The notes: generated by a model not told the origin, from the letters alone. Numbered from the stretch's first letter, positions 24,447 to 39,973 are shown. The stretch is DNA of 64,000 nt from Micractinium sp. NFX-FRZ (GCA_029339195.1 JAPTJF010000010.1:271420-335419); one strand, 5' to 3'. A program made the numbers and translations.

Positions 24447-25328
24447 TCACACCAGCATGCACTGGAAGGGCGGCAGCAGAACAGCGTCCAGCACATGCAC
24501 CAATGCCCTGCCGGCAGGGATGTCAGCGTTGGTGACCTGCAGGGGTGGAGGGGCGCGGGAGGAATGGCCTCAGGGCGCTTGTGATGTGCACGAGAATGTC
24601 CAAGCGGCTGGCAGTTTGCTATTGACCGAGCCGTGGCAGCGTGCTCTGCCCACTGGCAGTCCGGGGGATGGAAGGGCAGGTGCCAGCGGGGCCCGGCCCC
24701 ACACCACAGCAGGCACAGCAGGCGCTGCCGCCCCTCTGCCATCCAGTGGCCTACCCGCCGCCCCACCGTGCTGCCCTTGCACCCCAGGCGGCACCCCGCC
24801 AGGGCGCTCCACGTGAAGGAAAGCAGGCAGTTAAGATGGCGCATCAACATTCACGCTGCCCTCATGTATACAAGGGGCGCAGGCGCACCGGCCGGCACAA
24901 CTCACCAGTGCTGTGTTGCAGGTGGAGGCCCTCCACTGGAGGCCCTTCCGCTGAGCGGAAGTACACGGCGCCCCGGCCATCGCCCCACACCGTGACCTTG
25001 CCAATCCCTGGGGACCGCTTCTCCAGCACGGTGTGGCAGCACAGCGCGCACAGCAGGGGTGGGGGGAGGCAGGGAGGCAGGGGGGCCGGTGGAGGTGATG
25101 CGCCTGGGCGGGCGGCCCACAACACGTCCTGCTGGCTTCTTGGAGTCTGTACACAGTGTCGACTGCTTCGTACGAACGGACTGGCCGCTGCTGGCGGGCG
25201 GTGCAGGCTGGCACCCGCCCGGCGGCTGGCGCATGCATGCAGCCATGGGAGGGAAGCCTCACTCTGTTGGCGCGGGGGACGGCTGCAGTCTTGATAGCGG
25301 CTCCCTCCACAATATGGTATGCCAGCAG
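24447..25328 (-). CDS. Fasciclin (FAS1)-domain protein, 3' part resolved
   Basis: Secreted or cell-surface adhesion-type domain. The last exon, 24447-24536, encodes VTNADIPAGRALVHVLDAVLLPP, the canonical FAS1 H2 end (D...G.VHVID.VLLPP). An exon at about 24908-25020 reads GKVTVWGDGRGAVYFRSAEGPPV. One starting at 25328 reads LLAYHIVEGAAIKTAAV, matching the FAS1 YHIVPG motif. At least one small exon between 24540 and 24908 is needed to restore phase; a Gly/Pro-rich stretch near 24780-24815 is a candidate. The 5' part (H1 motif, TVFAPTD) was not found, though coding-like sequence continues to about 25900, so the gene start is unresolved. Domain assignment is good; the model is incomplete. Confidence 0.65.
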
Positions 25329-26078
25329 CTGGCACATGGGGGAGCAGGGGGGAGAGGGCGGGCATTGGAATGATAACACATCATGGCGTTCCTTTGAAGC
25401 AAGGGTGCGGCCTAGGGGGAGGGGCTGATGGGGACAGTAGTGGGGCAGTGCCTGCCTGCACTTTCGGCAGCCGCATGCCCCCCTGTCAGCTGCTGCCAGC
25501 TGTCGCAGCTGCTGACGAGTGCCGGACACATGCTTGGCTTGCCTCCTCGTGCTGCACAGCGCCGTGCGTGTTGCAAAACACCACTGCCCTCCAGAACGAT
25601 CTCTGCAAGCCTCTCTGTGCTTCACAGTGCCGTGCTCCCCGCGTGCTGGAGCTCCGCCACCTCCACCGCCAGCAGTCCTCTGCGCCCTGCCTCCCTCAGC
25701 CAGTACCTCGCATTGCTAGCTTCTTGCCATGCAGCACTGTCAGTTCTGACCGACCTTACAGCGGCGGGCAGCCTGGCGCGCCCCACCAATGCAGCGGGCA
25801 AAAACATTGTGCCGGCGCCCGGCGTGCCGCCGCCGCCGCCAAATATATCAGTGCGGGCCGAGCAAAGGGCAGTGTGCGGTTGGGTGACGTGGGCATGGGA
25901 GGGGGCAGGCACCCATCCTGCAGGCGCGCAGGGACGCGCGCCGCCCCGCCCTCCACATCAGAGCGAATTCATTCTATGGGGGCAGCGCCGACGTGGCGGT
26001 GCATTGCAAGGGCTGGCCATGCATCGAAGGCCTCGCTCTATGCAGGCACTCCTTCGTCCGCGTGATCAAGTGTTATGT

Positions 26079-29466
<3,388 letters not shown>

Positions 29467-30410
29467 GGTGAGCTGCTTGTGAAGATTGCGGGGTGCGATG
29501 TGCGTGGAGATGAGGGCGATGGCGCGGGTGGCGGCGAGGACATCCTGCTGCTGGCGGGGCCGGCACAGCGCAGCGTGGCAGCGGCGGCGGCGGCAGCGGT
29601 TGGGCTCGCTGATGCCCGGCCTTGGCCAGTGCCAGTGCTAGGGATGTTGCTCTCATGGAGTGTAAATCAGTGAAACTCAGCCTGTTCGGATTACACAGGC
29701 AGATTCGATTCACTCCAGTCCAAGGATGCAATGAGCATGCCCCAAGTCTTCCTTGGCGTGCCGTCTGCGGCCTCCATCCAAGTGGTGAATTTGAGTGGCC
29801 GTATCCAACACGGGTGACAATTCGCGAAAGCGAGAGACAGCTGGTAGCCAGGGTGCCAGATGGCGGGTGTCAAGCCAGATGGCAGGGGCAGCTGGCCATC
29901 TGGCGCCATGGTGCACTGTCGGGAAGCTGCCCCGTGGGACAGACACAACAACCTCTACACCTCCCCTTGTGCCCTGCTGCTTGTATTCTTCTTCCCTCAT
30001 CATCTGCCTGCCGTTGTCACTGAAGACGCACTCAGGTGCGTTCAATCCGCCAGCAGTCCCTACTCGCAGCCTCCAGCAGCTCGAGCAGCCCGAGCCTGTT
30101 GCCTGCTGCTGCCCGAGCCTGTTGCTTCCTGCCTCTGCCCAGGTTGCTGCAGGGGTGTGATCAGACTGAGAGCCAGCCCCACACGCCCCAAAACACGCGG
30201 ATCCCAAGAAACCGAACTAGCTGCACCCTCCCTTCCCTCCCGACTGCCTGGCACCCCCCAGCAGGACCCAGCAGCCCCTGAGCCAAGGGGAACAAGTTCA
30301 GACCAAGTTCAGACCTAATACCAAGCCTCAGCCGCATCGGGCCCGCCGTCGGCAACTGCTGCCCGCCTAAGTAGCCGCCCGCTGCGTATCGCCCCTCACC
30401 GCCCCCCACC
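29467..30410. promoter_or_regulatory. Shared divergent upstream region of TPI and the hexose transporter
   Basis: Holds the 5' flanks of both genes. It contains a cluster of GCCAGATGGC/CCATCTGGC motifs in both orientations at about 29847-29908. It also has a direct repeat GCCCGAGCCTGTTGC near 30090 and 30113, and AAGTTCAGACC twice at about 30294-30316. These are candidate binding sites by arrangement only; no factor can be named. Confidence 0.4.
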
Positions 30411-33400
30411 ATGGCTGGCGGCGGAGCTGTGCTGACGCGCGCCTCGGCGCTGCACATTGCGGAATACGAGGGCAAGCTGACCTGGTGAGGGCGAGGGGCT
30501 GGTGGTGGTGCAAAAGTTGTCATCACTGAGGGTGGGGTGGGACGAGGTGAGGGTCAGAGAAGCAGCGGCCTGGCAGGTGCTACGCAGCTTCCATACTGGC
30601 TTGAAACCTTACCACTTCTCTCTTCTCCTATTTGTTGGGCCGCAGGTATGTCATCATCGTCGCCCTGATTGCATCCGCTGGTGGCCTGCTGTTTGGTGAG
30701 CGCCTGCTGCCCGCCCGCCTTGCCCGCCCACCTGCACGCCTGGCCAAGTCGTGCTTGCCCGCCCACCTGCCTGCCTGCCTGCCAGCCTGTCCGCCTGGCC
30801 AAGTCGTGCGTGCCCGCCCACCTGGCCCGACTGTCTGCCGGCCTGCCTGCCTGCCCGCCTGGCCAAGTCATTCTTGCCTGAGCTGGGGTGCGCTGCAGCA
30901 TCAAACCACTGCCACAGCCTGGTGCATGAGGTGTGGCACACACCAGCTTCCTGCCAGCCTGCACGCCGGTATCAGTGGCCTCACACCCTTGCCCCAACAC
31001 CCGCCTGCCTGCCCCTGTGTGCAGGCTACGACATTGTGAGTAGTCATTGCTTTCAGCCTGCGCGCTACAACCCCGCAGCCCAAGTGGTGCCGCCTGCTTG
31101 CGCTGCCTGGCCCGCCATGCCAGCCTGCCAGCCTGCCTGCCCGTCTCCCGCCGCCCACACACTGCTGAGTGGGGCAGTGCTCGCCCGCCTGCCATTTCAC
31201 CCTCCCCCGCCGAGCGCAGGGCATCACTGGCGGCGTGGAGGCCTTTGAGGAGTTCCAGCGCAAGGTGAGGAGTGGTGGTGTGTGTCTAATGAACCATATG
31301 TGGCGGTGCGGCCAGAACCGTCAAAGTCTTGCTCACCTTGTTCTGTTCTGGTAGGGGGTGGCAGCACTGCCGGGACTTGCTTTGTTGGTGGGTGAATGGC
31401 TGGCTGGGTGAGCAGAGCAGCGGGTGTGGGTGGGCCTTCAAGAGGAGGGCCGAGGGGGGCAGGAGGGAGCAATGTTCAGAATCTGCGAGGCGTTGAGGCT
31501 GTAAGAGTTGCCCCCCCTTGCCCTTGCTCCCCCGGCATGCACACTTGCTCACAATTGTCTCCTCCTTGGACTTTCTCCCCCCTCCCTGCCCCCGCAGTTC
31601 TTCCCAGGTAGCCGCTGTGTAGTGCCAGCCAGCCCCAATCAGACGCGGCATGCAGGCCCGGGGCCCACCTGCAGCTTCTGGTCGTTGTAGGTGCTGCAGG
31701 CAGGGTGTGGGTGGGGGAGGGGCGGGTAGCCGTGGATGTGAGCGCGGTGAGTTGCTGTTGGGCGCGAGCCGCAGGCGGACGAGGCAGGCAGGAAAGCAGG
31801 CAGGGCGGTCTGCCGGTAGGCCATCGAGCAAGGGGGGAAGCACGACTCCGCCGGCGGTCCATCTGCAACCCCGGTCCGCTGCCCCACCCTGCTACCCCAC
31901 CCCGCTGCCCCACCAGATGTCTATCAAGCAAAGCACGGCACCGGTGCCCAGGCCAGCACCGACCCCTACTGGTGAGCCCATATATGGCGCCGCGCCTTCT
32001 TTGCAGAACCCGCGCTGTGGGAGCGGCGGGGCCTGCAGGATGATGACTTTGCTTCCGGGGTGGGGCAGCGGACCGGGGTTGCAGATGGACCGCCGGCGGA
32101 GTCGTGCTTCCCCCCTTGCTCGATGGCCTACCGGCAGACCGCCCTGCCTGCTTTCCTGCCTGCCTCGTCCGCCTGCGGCTCGCGCCCAACAGCAACTCAC
32201 CGCGCTCACATCCACGGCTACCCGCCCCTCCCCCACCCACACCCCTGCCTGCAGCACCTACAACGACCAGAAGCTGCAGGTGGGCCCCGGGCCTGCATGC
32301 CGCTTCTGATTTGGGGCTGACTGGCACTACACAGCGGCTACCTGGAACTGGGACGCTCGCGCCACCCAAATGCTCCCGCTCCCGCATTCCCTGCCCTCCC
32401 CCTTTGGCCGCACACTCCACTCCTTGCAAGCACCCACACACCCATGCCTCCCTGCCCCCCTCCCCACTCCACCCCCCCCCTGCAGGTCTTCACCTCCTCT
32501 CTCTTCCTGGCGGGCCTGTTCTCCTCCCTGTTTGCCGGCCACATCACCAGGCACGCCGGCCGCAAGGTGAGGGCGGTGGTGGCGAGCGGGGGGAGGGCCG
32601 CACTTTCCTCATGCCGAACAAGGTCACATGGCGGTGCGCAGGGAGGGCCTCGCTTTCCTCGTGCAGAATAAGCTGCCACGGCGGCGTGCGTTCTCATACC
32701 CACCCCCGCGGACCGCCATGCCTTTGGCGGCCTGGGTGCCTCACGTATACATTCTCAGCACGGAAACAAACCAACTCGCTGAAATCATCCCCACCCCATC
32801 TTCCCCTGCAGATCACCATGATTGTGGCCGCCTGCTGGTTCCTGGCGGGCTCGGGCCTCAACGCCGGTGCCCAGGCCCTCTGGATGCTGGTGCTGGGTGA
32901 GGGCCCTCTGCAGCTCCTCCCCTGATCGCTGCATCTGTGCTGGACCACTGCCACACTGCCTGCGTGGCCTCACATTCCTGGGGCATGCCGCGCGCCCTGG
33001 CCCACCCCTAAGCACACGCTCACACGCCATGCCTCCTTGCCCCTCGCCCGCTCATACACCACGCGTACGTGCCCCTCGCCCCCTCGTCCCTGCTGCCCAT
33101 TCCCGCAGGCCGCATCTTCCTGGGCTTTGGCGTGGGTATGGCCAACCAGGTGGGCGCTGTGCTGCGCTGTGCTGTGCTGCGCTGTGCTGTGCTGCGCCGT
33201 GCACTGCTCCGTGCTCGACTTTCTACCAGAGTGTGCAGTGAGGTTTTACCTCTTTCAAGCCACACCTGCTGCGCTGCACCAGAAGCTGCCATGGTTGCCA
33301 CACCAGGGGCTGGTACGCAAGCCAGCACCTGCTCTGCTGGTCTCCTTTTTGAACACAAACCAGGGTGTGCCTCGTGCCCACACGCACCAGGTGGTACCTC

Positions 33401-36400
33401 TGTACCCGTGCTCAGCACACCTGCACCCTTCTTCCCCTGTCACCCGTACTGCAGGTGGTGCCCCTGTACCTCTCTGAGATGGCCCCCTTCAAGTATCGCG
33501 GTGGCCTGAACATGCTCTTCCAGCTGGCAGTCACCATCGGGTGGGTGGGTGGAGGAGGGCGGTGGTGCATTTCCCAGGAACGTGCAAAGCCTCGCACTCG
33601 CCCACCGTTACAATCGTAAATGTCGAGCGTGGTTTTGAAGGATTGGGCTCTGCAGGGCGCGGGCCTTCCGTGCGCCTCTTCACCCGCGCCTGCCTGTGCC
33701 CCCATGCCCTCCGCGCCCTCCCCCTGCCCGCCTGCCTGCAGCATCCTGGTGGCTCAGCTCATCAACTATGGGTAAGCTGATGAGCGGGGAAACGGGATGG
33801 GTGCCGCCTGCGTGTGTGAGCAGGGGGGGGAGGCAGGGGTCCAATCCCGGACATTTTGGGCGCCCGAAGGACCCCGCTCTTGTGCCGCCCCTCCCTGTCC
33901 ACCCCTCGCCCTCCACTCTCAACCTCCCCACCTCCATATTGACCCCGCAGCGTCCAGGACTGGTCTCACGGCTGGCGCCTCTCCCTGGGCCTGGCCGCTG
34001 TGCCCGCCTTCGTGCTGCTGCTGGGAGGCATCCTGCTGCCCGAGTCGCCCAACTCCCTCATCGAGCGGTGAGCTCCCGCTTTGTCCTGGCAGCTTTTATT
34101 TGGGAACAAGCAGAACGTGTCTTTCTGCCTGGGTCGCATCCGTCTGGGAATTTGTCAAACCATCAACTTAACTTATTTTTACTACTTCTGAATGTTGCTG
34201 CTGCAGCGGCCATCTGGACCGCGGGCGCCAGGTGCTGGAGAGGCTGCGGGGCACCACCAACGTGCACGCGGGTGGGTGGGTGGGCGAGTTGTGTGCTCCT
34301 GCTTGTTAGGTATGTGGCAAGATGGCGCGCCTCGTGGATTACTCGACGCCCCGTGTGGCAGCCGCCCAACCGCACTTAACTGACTGCCTGGGTTAGGACC
34401 AATTCTTGCCTAACAAGCATTCTGCTGGAGGCAACACACAAAACCAGCAAGACACACACCCTACTGCACACCTTCTTTGAATCAAAATGGTGGTACTTTA
34501 TCATGTGCCAACATTGTGGGCAACAGCATTTCGTCCCTGCCCCCTGCCCCACCCCCCTCCAGAGTTCAACGACATCCACGAGGCCTCTGTCACCGCCGGC
34601 AACATCCGCCTGCGCGACGTGAGAGGGTTGCGGTGTGGGGTGCGGTGTGACGCAAGGCTGTGGCTGGCGGTGGTGCAGCTGAAGCTGCGTGCGCAGGCAT
34701 GCATGCATTGGCAGGGCGTTTGGCTCAGTGGCACAGCTGGGGATGCCCCCACTGTGGGAGCTTCTCCCGTAGCCCCCCTTCACGCCCTCACCACCCACCT
34801 CCCTGCCCCCCACCGTTGTGCAGAGCTGGAAGGCCATGTTCACCCGCCCCTACTCCCCCATGCTCGCCGTCACTTGCATGATTGCGATGCTGCAGCAGTG
34901 GACAGGTGAGGGGGCAGCTGAGTGACCAGGGCAGCGTCCAGGGAGAGGGGTGTGCAGGCCCTCATGCACTGTGTGGTCAACGGGCAGCAGGGTATGTGGA
35001 GGATGCTGTCCGTGCGGGGTGCATCTGCAGCGTGTGCATGCGTGCGCTGCACACCGGCTGTGCTGCTGCTTCAAACTCTCGACCCCCTGCCATTCCTTGC
35101 TGCCCCTCCGGCCTGCCGCCCTGACTGCAGGCATCAATGCAAGTGAGTGGATTGGCGGGAGGTGCCCGCCCTGGTGGCTGGCAAAGCCAGCTGCATGGAT
35201 AGGCGCAAGGGCCTGCCCATGCAATGCTGCGCATGCGCTGTGCGCTGCTCGCACCCCAGCTCCCAGCCCCTGTGCTGCGCGCACCAGCCAGCCCTGCCAC
35301 GCAAATCATTACCACTGCCCCTTACGCTCAATGTGCCCGCCCCATATCCCACCCCCACCTCCCTACCCTTCCCCCTGCAGTCATGTTCTGTGAGTCCGGT
35401 GCCTGCGCTGATGCCAAACGGGGTGGAAGAGCGGCGTTGTTGCACAGCGCCTGCTGGCATGCCCCGCCTGCTTGCCTGTCCTACCAGCATGCTGGCCGTC
35501 TCTCAGTCCTGGCTGCGCCCCAATTCAAGCTACTGTATTGCCGCTGCTGTACGCCCCCGCATGCGTGAATGACATCCACTCTGCGCGTGCCCCTCACAGC
35601 CTGCGCCCCCTGTTCTGACCCCCCTGCAGACGTCCCCGTCATCTTCTCCTCCCTGGGCAAGGGCAAGAGCGCCTCCCTGCTCAACACGGTCATCATCGGT
35701 GAGGGGTGGGGGTTCATGCAGGGATGGTGGCCTTTGTTGGGGAGGTTTCCCAAGGACAAGCACGGGTTGAAGGCATGGGGGCATGAGAATATAACACATT
35801 ATAACTGACACATGGCATGCATGGGTCAGCCTGTCGGTGGCTGTGTCATCCTGCTGCCAATATGCGTACGTCTGTTCTCAACCTGATGCCAACACGCGAG
35901 TGCCCTCTGACCCGCCCCGCCCGCCCCGCCCCACACCTCTCGTGCAGGAGCCGTCAACGTAATTGCCACATTTGTCTCGATCCTGTCAGGTAGCTAATCG
36001 TGTGCACTGCTTGTGCTGCACTGCCCTGCCCCGCTGCGCCACGTTGTCGCATCAGCACCTCGCCAAGCCCCCCCTCTGCATGCCCGCCAGTGTGGAACCT
36101 GTACCCTGCATTCACCCTTGTTGCCATGCCGCACGCTGCTGCCTGCATCATAGCCTCAGCCCCTTTCATGGCCATGCTGCCTTAGGGCCTGCCGGCCTGC
36201 CAAGGTGTGTGCCATCTTGTGCCTACTCACCAAGCTGCTCCCCCCCTCCCCCTGCAGTCGACAAGTTTGGTCGCCGCTTCCTCTTCATCCAGGGCGGCGT
36301 GCAAATGGCCATTGCCCAGGTAGGGTGCTGCTACTTGTAGGTGCTGCTGCACCACTACAAGTGCGGTAGCATGTCTGGGTGCATCAAGTAGCCGCCAGAG

Positions 36401-38671
36401 CTGCAGCTGCGCAGGTGTCGAAGCTGTGCCTGGGCAGCAGCACAGCAGCAGCAGTAGATTTGAACGTGTGGACAGGCGCACCCAGAGGGGTGCGTGCACC
36501 CACATTGCGACCTACCGTGCATATCAGCAGGCTTTGCCTTGTGCATGTGTCTCGATATCCAGCACAAGAAACCTTAGAAACCTCTCTTGCCAACGCCCAA
36601 CCTCGTTCCGTGCCAACCTGATACCTGGTGCCCGTCATCACTGGCGCAGATCATCACTGGCGTGGTGCTGGGCACACAGTTTGCCAAGTACGACAACACT
36701 CTGCCCAATGATGTGGCCATTGGCGTGCTGGTGAGTGGTGTGCGTGCATGCTGTGTGGCGTGCAGTGCGTGCTGATTGCAATATGCTGGGTTGACCGATG
36801 ACACTTGGTCTGGTGAATGCTGGTCAGTGTAGGGAACGTAGGCCTGCTGAGGAGGCATGCACAGCACAGCACTGCACTGCACACAGCAGAAACGGGCGGT
36901 GTGGGTTGCCCTGCTGTGCATGCTGTGCACCGTGCTCCCCATAGGCAGTCAGTTGCATACTGCCTCGTGCACGACCTTTGTGTGCCTCAATACCACCCCC
37001 GCAGGTGGTCATCTGCGTGTTCGTTGCCGGCTTTGCCTGGTCCTGGGGCCCCCTGGGCTGGCTGGTGCCCTCTGAGATCCAGACATTGGAGACGCGCGCT
37101 GCAGGTGCGTGCGCTGGCCAGGCTGGTTTGGGCTGGGATTGGCACTTGAGAAGCTGCCCCTGGCTTGCTCCAAGCCTTGTGCCTGCTCCCCAACCCCCCC
37201 TCCGTGGCCCTCCCCTGGCATTACCGTATTGCTTCCTCCCCTTTCCGCCCCGCAGGCATGTCTGCCGCCGTGACCATCAACTTCCTCTTCTCCTTCGTTG
37301 TGGGCCAGGTGCGTGGCGCACATTGTTTTGTTGTTCTCTGACTCCAGTGCTCTCGTTCTGGTGCATTTCGGGGCCTTGTGTTACTTTGCACTTGGTCAAG
37401 CTCAAGGTGAATCCGACCGAGGGTTGCATTGCACAGCCACAGTCTGCGTTGCACGGTCTACTGTGGCGTAAGAGCAATGCGCTGACAGCTGGCGAGTGGG
37501 CGTCAACAGGTGGGCAACGACGGTCGGCCTTCTACGTAAACCACATCTTCTGAGCTCTCTCCTGTTGGTGCCCTCCCCGCACTGCAGGCTTTCCTCAGCA
37601 TGCTGTGTGCGATGCGTTGGGGTGAGTCAGCTGTGCTCCAAATGGCCTTTGATGCTTGACAATGTTGCTATTGCCAGGCAGCCATGCGTCGTGCCTGCCC
37701 ACCCCTGCCAATGATGCGGCAATGGCTGTCGCTGCCGCTGGCGCCGCTGCTGGCATGCTGCTCATGCCCAGATGCTTGCTCATTGAGCGTGTGGGGGGCA
37801 CTGGCAAAGGGTGAAGTGGGGTGCAATCAAGGTTGCCACTCCGCACCTGCCCATTGCCCGCTCACCCCGCCCCCTTCTCCCCTTCTCCCTCCTTGCCTCC
37901 CCTCTCACCAGGCGTCTTCCTCTTCTTTGCCGGCTGGGTGGTGCTGGCCACCCTCTTCATCTTCTTCTTCCTCCCCGAGACCAAGGGCGTGCCCGTGGAG
38001 CGCATCCAGGTGGGCGCATCCACCTGTAACTTGCTTGTGCCGCGCCCCATTGCTGGGGGTGCTCAGGAAGGGCAGGGTGGAATGGGGAGTGGAGGTTGAT
38101 GGCCTGGGGTGGAGTGGGCTGTTTGGTGGCACCAACCCACCTGCTGATGAAGCCATAATAAAATCATTTGCACGCCTGCCCCCTTCACTCTGTCTCACCC
38201 CTGACATGCATGTGTGTGCGTGTGCATGTGTTGTTACTGTGCTGCAGGTCAAGTTTGCCCAGCACTGGTTTTGGAGCAAGTGGATGGGGCCCGCCGCACA
38301 GGAGGTGAGCGGGCACAGGAGGTTTTGGCATGCTGTGCCTGCTGTGTACCCCCTATTGTTTCCGGCGGGGCTGTCGACCCACTGCTGTGCGCCTGCTGTG
38401 CTGTGTGCCTGAGCAGGACTGTGTGCCTGCCTGCTATGTGCCTGCTGTGTGCCTGCCGTGTGCCTGCCACAGCACCACAAGTGTTCACCATTATGAAGCA
38501 AGCCTTCACCTCTTCTGCCGCTGTTTCTCCCCACGTCCGCTCTCGCAGATCATCAACCGCGAAGACACGCGCACCGCCACCCGCAAGGCCGCGCAGCTGG
38601 AGGGTGCCGCTGCGCCCTACCCCGCGGCCCCTTCCGGCCCGCCTCCCAAGACCGTGACAGCCGTGGTGTGA
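30411..38671 (+). CDS. H+/hexose symporter (HUP-type sugar transporter)
   Basis: Plasma-membrane proton-coupled sugar uptake carrier, MFS sugar-porter family, closest in layout to Chlorella HUP proteins. Twenty-eight exons, 1653 nt, 550 aa: 30411-30484, 30646-30695, 31025-31035, 31220-31264, 31598-31607, 31917-31971, 32255-32279, 32486-32566, 32812-32896, 33109-33149, 33455-33540, 33742-33771, 33951-34067, 34207-34271, 34563-34618, 34824-34905, 35131-35142, 35381-35389, 35630-35698, 35948-35989, 36258-36319, 36650-36730, 37005-37104, 37256-37308, 37588-37621, 37912-38009, 38248-38304 and 38549-38671. Landmarks: GGLLFGYDIGITGG (helix 1), HAGRK loop, [21 protein letters not shown] (the P-E-S-P motif after helix 6), WTGINAIMFYVPV (helix 7), [22 protein letters not shown] (helix 10) and [12 protein letters not shown] (end of helix 12). 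Four exons are 9-12 nt. Exon phases all close. Confidence 0.95.
31603..31890. repeat. Left arm of a ~288-bp inverted repeat in the hexose transporter gene
   Basis: Starts at the end of exon 5 (TTCCCAG|GTAGCC) and continues through intron 5. It is the reverse complement of 32059-32345 with only scattered mismatches and 1-base indels. It therefore carries an antisense copy of exon 7 (TTCTGGTCGTTGTAGGTGC), which reads [10 protein letters not shown] on the minus strand. Confidence 0.95.
32059..32345. repeat. Right arm of the ~288-bp inverted repeat, containing exon 7
   Basis: Contains the functional exon 7 (32255-32279) with its splice sites. Its far end (GGCTACCTGGAA at about 32335-32346) mirrors the donor region of exon 5. 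The unpaired loop between the arms is about 168 bases and holds exon 6 (31917-31971). Confidence 0.95.
32591..32690 (+). repeat. Imperfect tandem duplication, ~50-bp unit, in transporter intron 8
   Basis: GGGAGGGCC...CTTTCCTC.TGC.GAA.AAG appears twice in a row with substitutions, just after the donor of exon 8. Confidence 0.65.
33385..33412 (+). repeat. Short copy of the 5' start of transporter exon 11
   Basis: CACCAG|GTGGTACCTCTGTACC repeats the real acceptor and exon start CTGCAG|GTGGTGCCCCTGTACC at 33449-33470, about 64 bases upstream. Confidence 0.65.
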
Positions 38672-39337
38672 GCTGGCGCTGACATGGCCTGGCTGCAGTT
38701 GGCACAGCTGCGCCGGCTCCACGCTAGCCCACCACGCCGCCCCTGATTTTGAACAACCAGCTGGCATCCCTGTCGAATGGATAATGGCTCACAACCGATG
38801 CACAGTTGTGCGGGAGCTGGGGAGTGTTTGCCTCAATTTTGCTCCCACGCTCCGTTTTGCGCGCTGTCGCCCCCACCACAGTTTTGCTCTCCTTCCAGTA
38901 CACAAGTTGCAACCGTCTCTCAACCCACACACGCACGTCGCTGTTCCCCATCCAGGCCTGCCCGCTTCAAAAAACCCAACCCACAAACCCATGACAACCC
39001 CCAAAACTCAACTTCCTGGGTCGAAAGGCCACCTGGCGACCCACACGGTTGGTTCATGCCATTTCAATGCAATGACTGCCGTTGCCTGTGGGCCAGTTGG
39101 CCGCCCCCCAGAAACCTCCCCACAGGCCTCCACAATGCCTCTACTTCACATGAAAATGCACTGCCGTTTTCAACTGCTCATGTCCATGACACCCGCTCCC
39201 TCTGCCTGCCCTTTACCTGCCCCCCAACAAGCGTCATCAGCACCAGTGCCCCTGCCTGTGCCCCCTTACTACCGACCCAATGTAACTGCCTCTGCACCAC
39301 TGCCGCACGGAAGGTTCAGCAGCCGCCTGGCATGGCG
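38672..39337. other. Convergent intergenic region
   Basis: 3' flanks of the hexose transporter and the cyclotransferase-like gene. The sequence is pyrimidine-rich on the plus strand. No gene was seen. Confidence 0.4.
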
Positions 39338-39973
39338 TTACAAGCGGGCTGAAGCCCAGGCAGCAGCGCCTAATGCCCCAACCGCCACCATCTTTGCCAG
39401 TGTGTTGGCAGGGCAGGAGTCATATCGTGCATCCAGCGGGCCGGGTGGTGTCACTTCCAGCCCTTCCAGCCAAGCCACATAGCCTGCATCCAAGCAATGG
39501 TGCCTGGCCCCTTCCAGCAGGAGGGAGTGGTATCTCATGGTCGGCGGGACGGGGCGGTACAGGCGGAGCAGCGGGGAGGAAAGGAAGACGGCGGCATCAC
39601 ATCGCTCGCCGGCGTAGGTCTGCACTTGCAGGCGGGCCAGGCGGTAGCCCACTTCACGTTCTGTCAAGCGGCGCAGGTCTGCGGGCGTCAGCGTGTGCAG
39701 CACGCCGTGCGGCTGCTGCCAGCTGGGGCCCGCCGCCGGCCCGGGTGGCGCGCCTGGCTGGCGCACCAAAGTCGCATAGCCGCCGCGGTGCTGGAAGGCG
39801 AGCGTCCAGTCGGCGTCTGCAACCACGGCTGCCTCGCTGGCCAGGGGTCTCACGCCCCGCTTGGCCAGTGTGCTGGGCGAGCAGTTGGCTCCAAAGCTGA
39901 AGCAGCGGAGCACGGTGCCGTCTGGGGCCGCGGCGGGAGCGGCGATGGGCGGGCGGGCCGGCAGAGGATTCAT
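39338..39973 (-). CDS. Gamma-glutamylcyclotransferase-like protein
   Basis: Small single-exon protein (211 aa) with the cyclotransferase beta-barrel signature. The N-terminal glycine loop reads CFSFGANCSPSTLAKRG (YGSN-like). It is followed by FQHRGGYATLV, then the LTEREVGYRL segment carrying the conserved acidic residue, then the C-terminal Y..LL..GA..H.L...Y..WL pattern. This family releases 5-oxoproline from gamma-glutamyl peptides; plants also have AIG2-like members of uncertain substrate. A hydrophobic C-terminus (MVAVGALGAAAWASARL) suggests a tail anchor. The frame stays open upstream to about 40267. ATG 39973 was chosen because it lies a few residues before the conserved fold; the longer Cys/Arg-rich extension looks non-coding. 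Confidence 0.75.
   Translation of the reverse strand: MNPLPARPPIAAPAAAPDGTVLRCFSFGANCSPSTLAKRGVRPLASEAAVVADADWTLAFQHRGGYATLVRQPGAPPGPAAGPSWQQPHGVLHTLTPADLRRLTEREVGYRLARLQVQTYAGERCDAAVFLSSPLLRLYRPVPPTMRYHSLLLEGARHHCLDAGYVAWLEGLEVTPPGPLDARYDSCPANTLAKMVAVGALGAAAWASARL

Noticed and set aside
31476..32441. Opposing open frames of nearly identical protein in both arms of the inverted repeat
   Set aside because: They arise from the inverted duplication of intron plus exon 7 and do not match any family beyond the CTYNDQKLQ exon.
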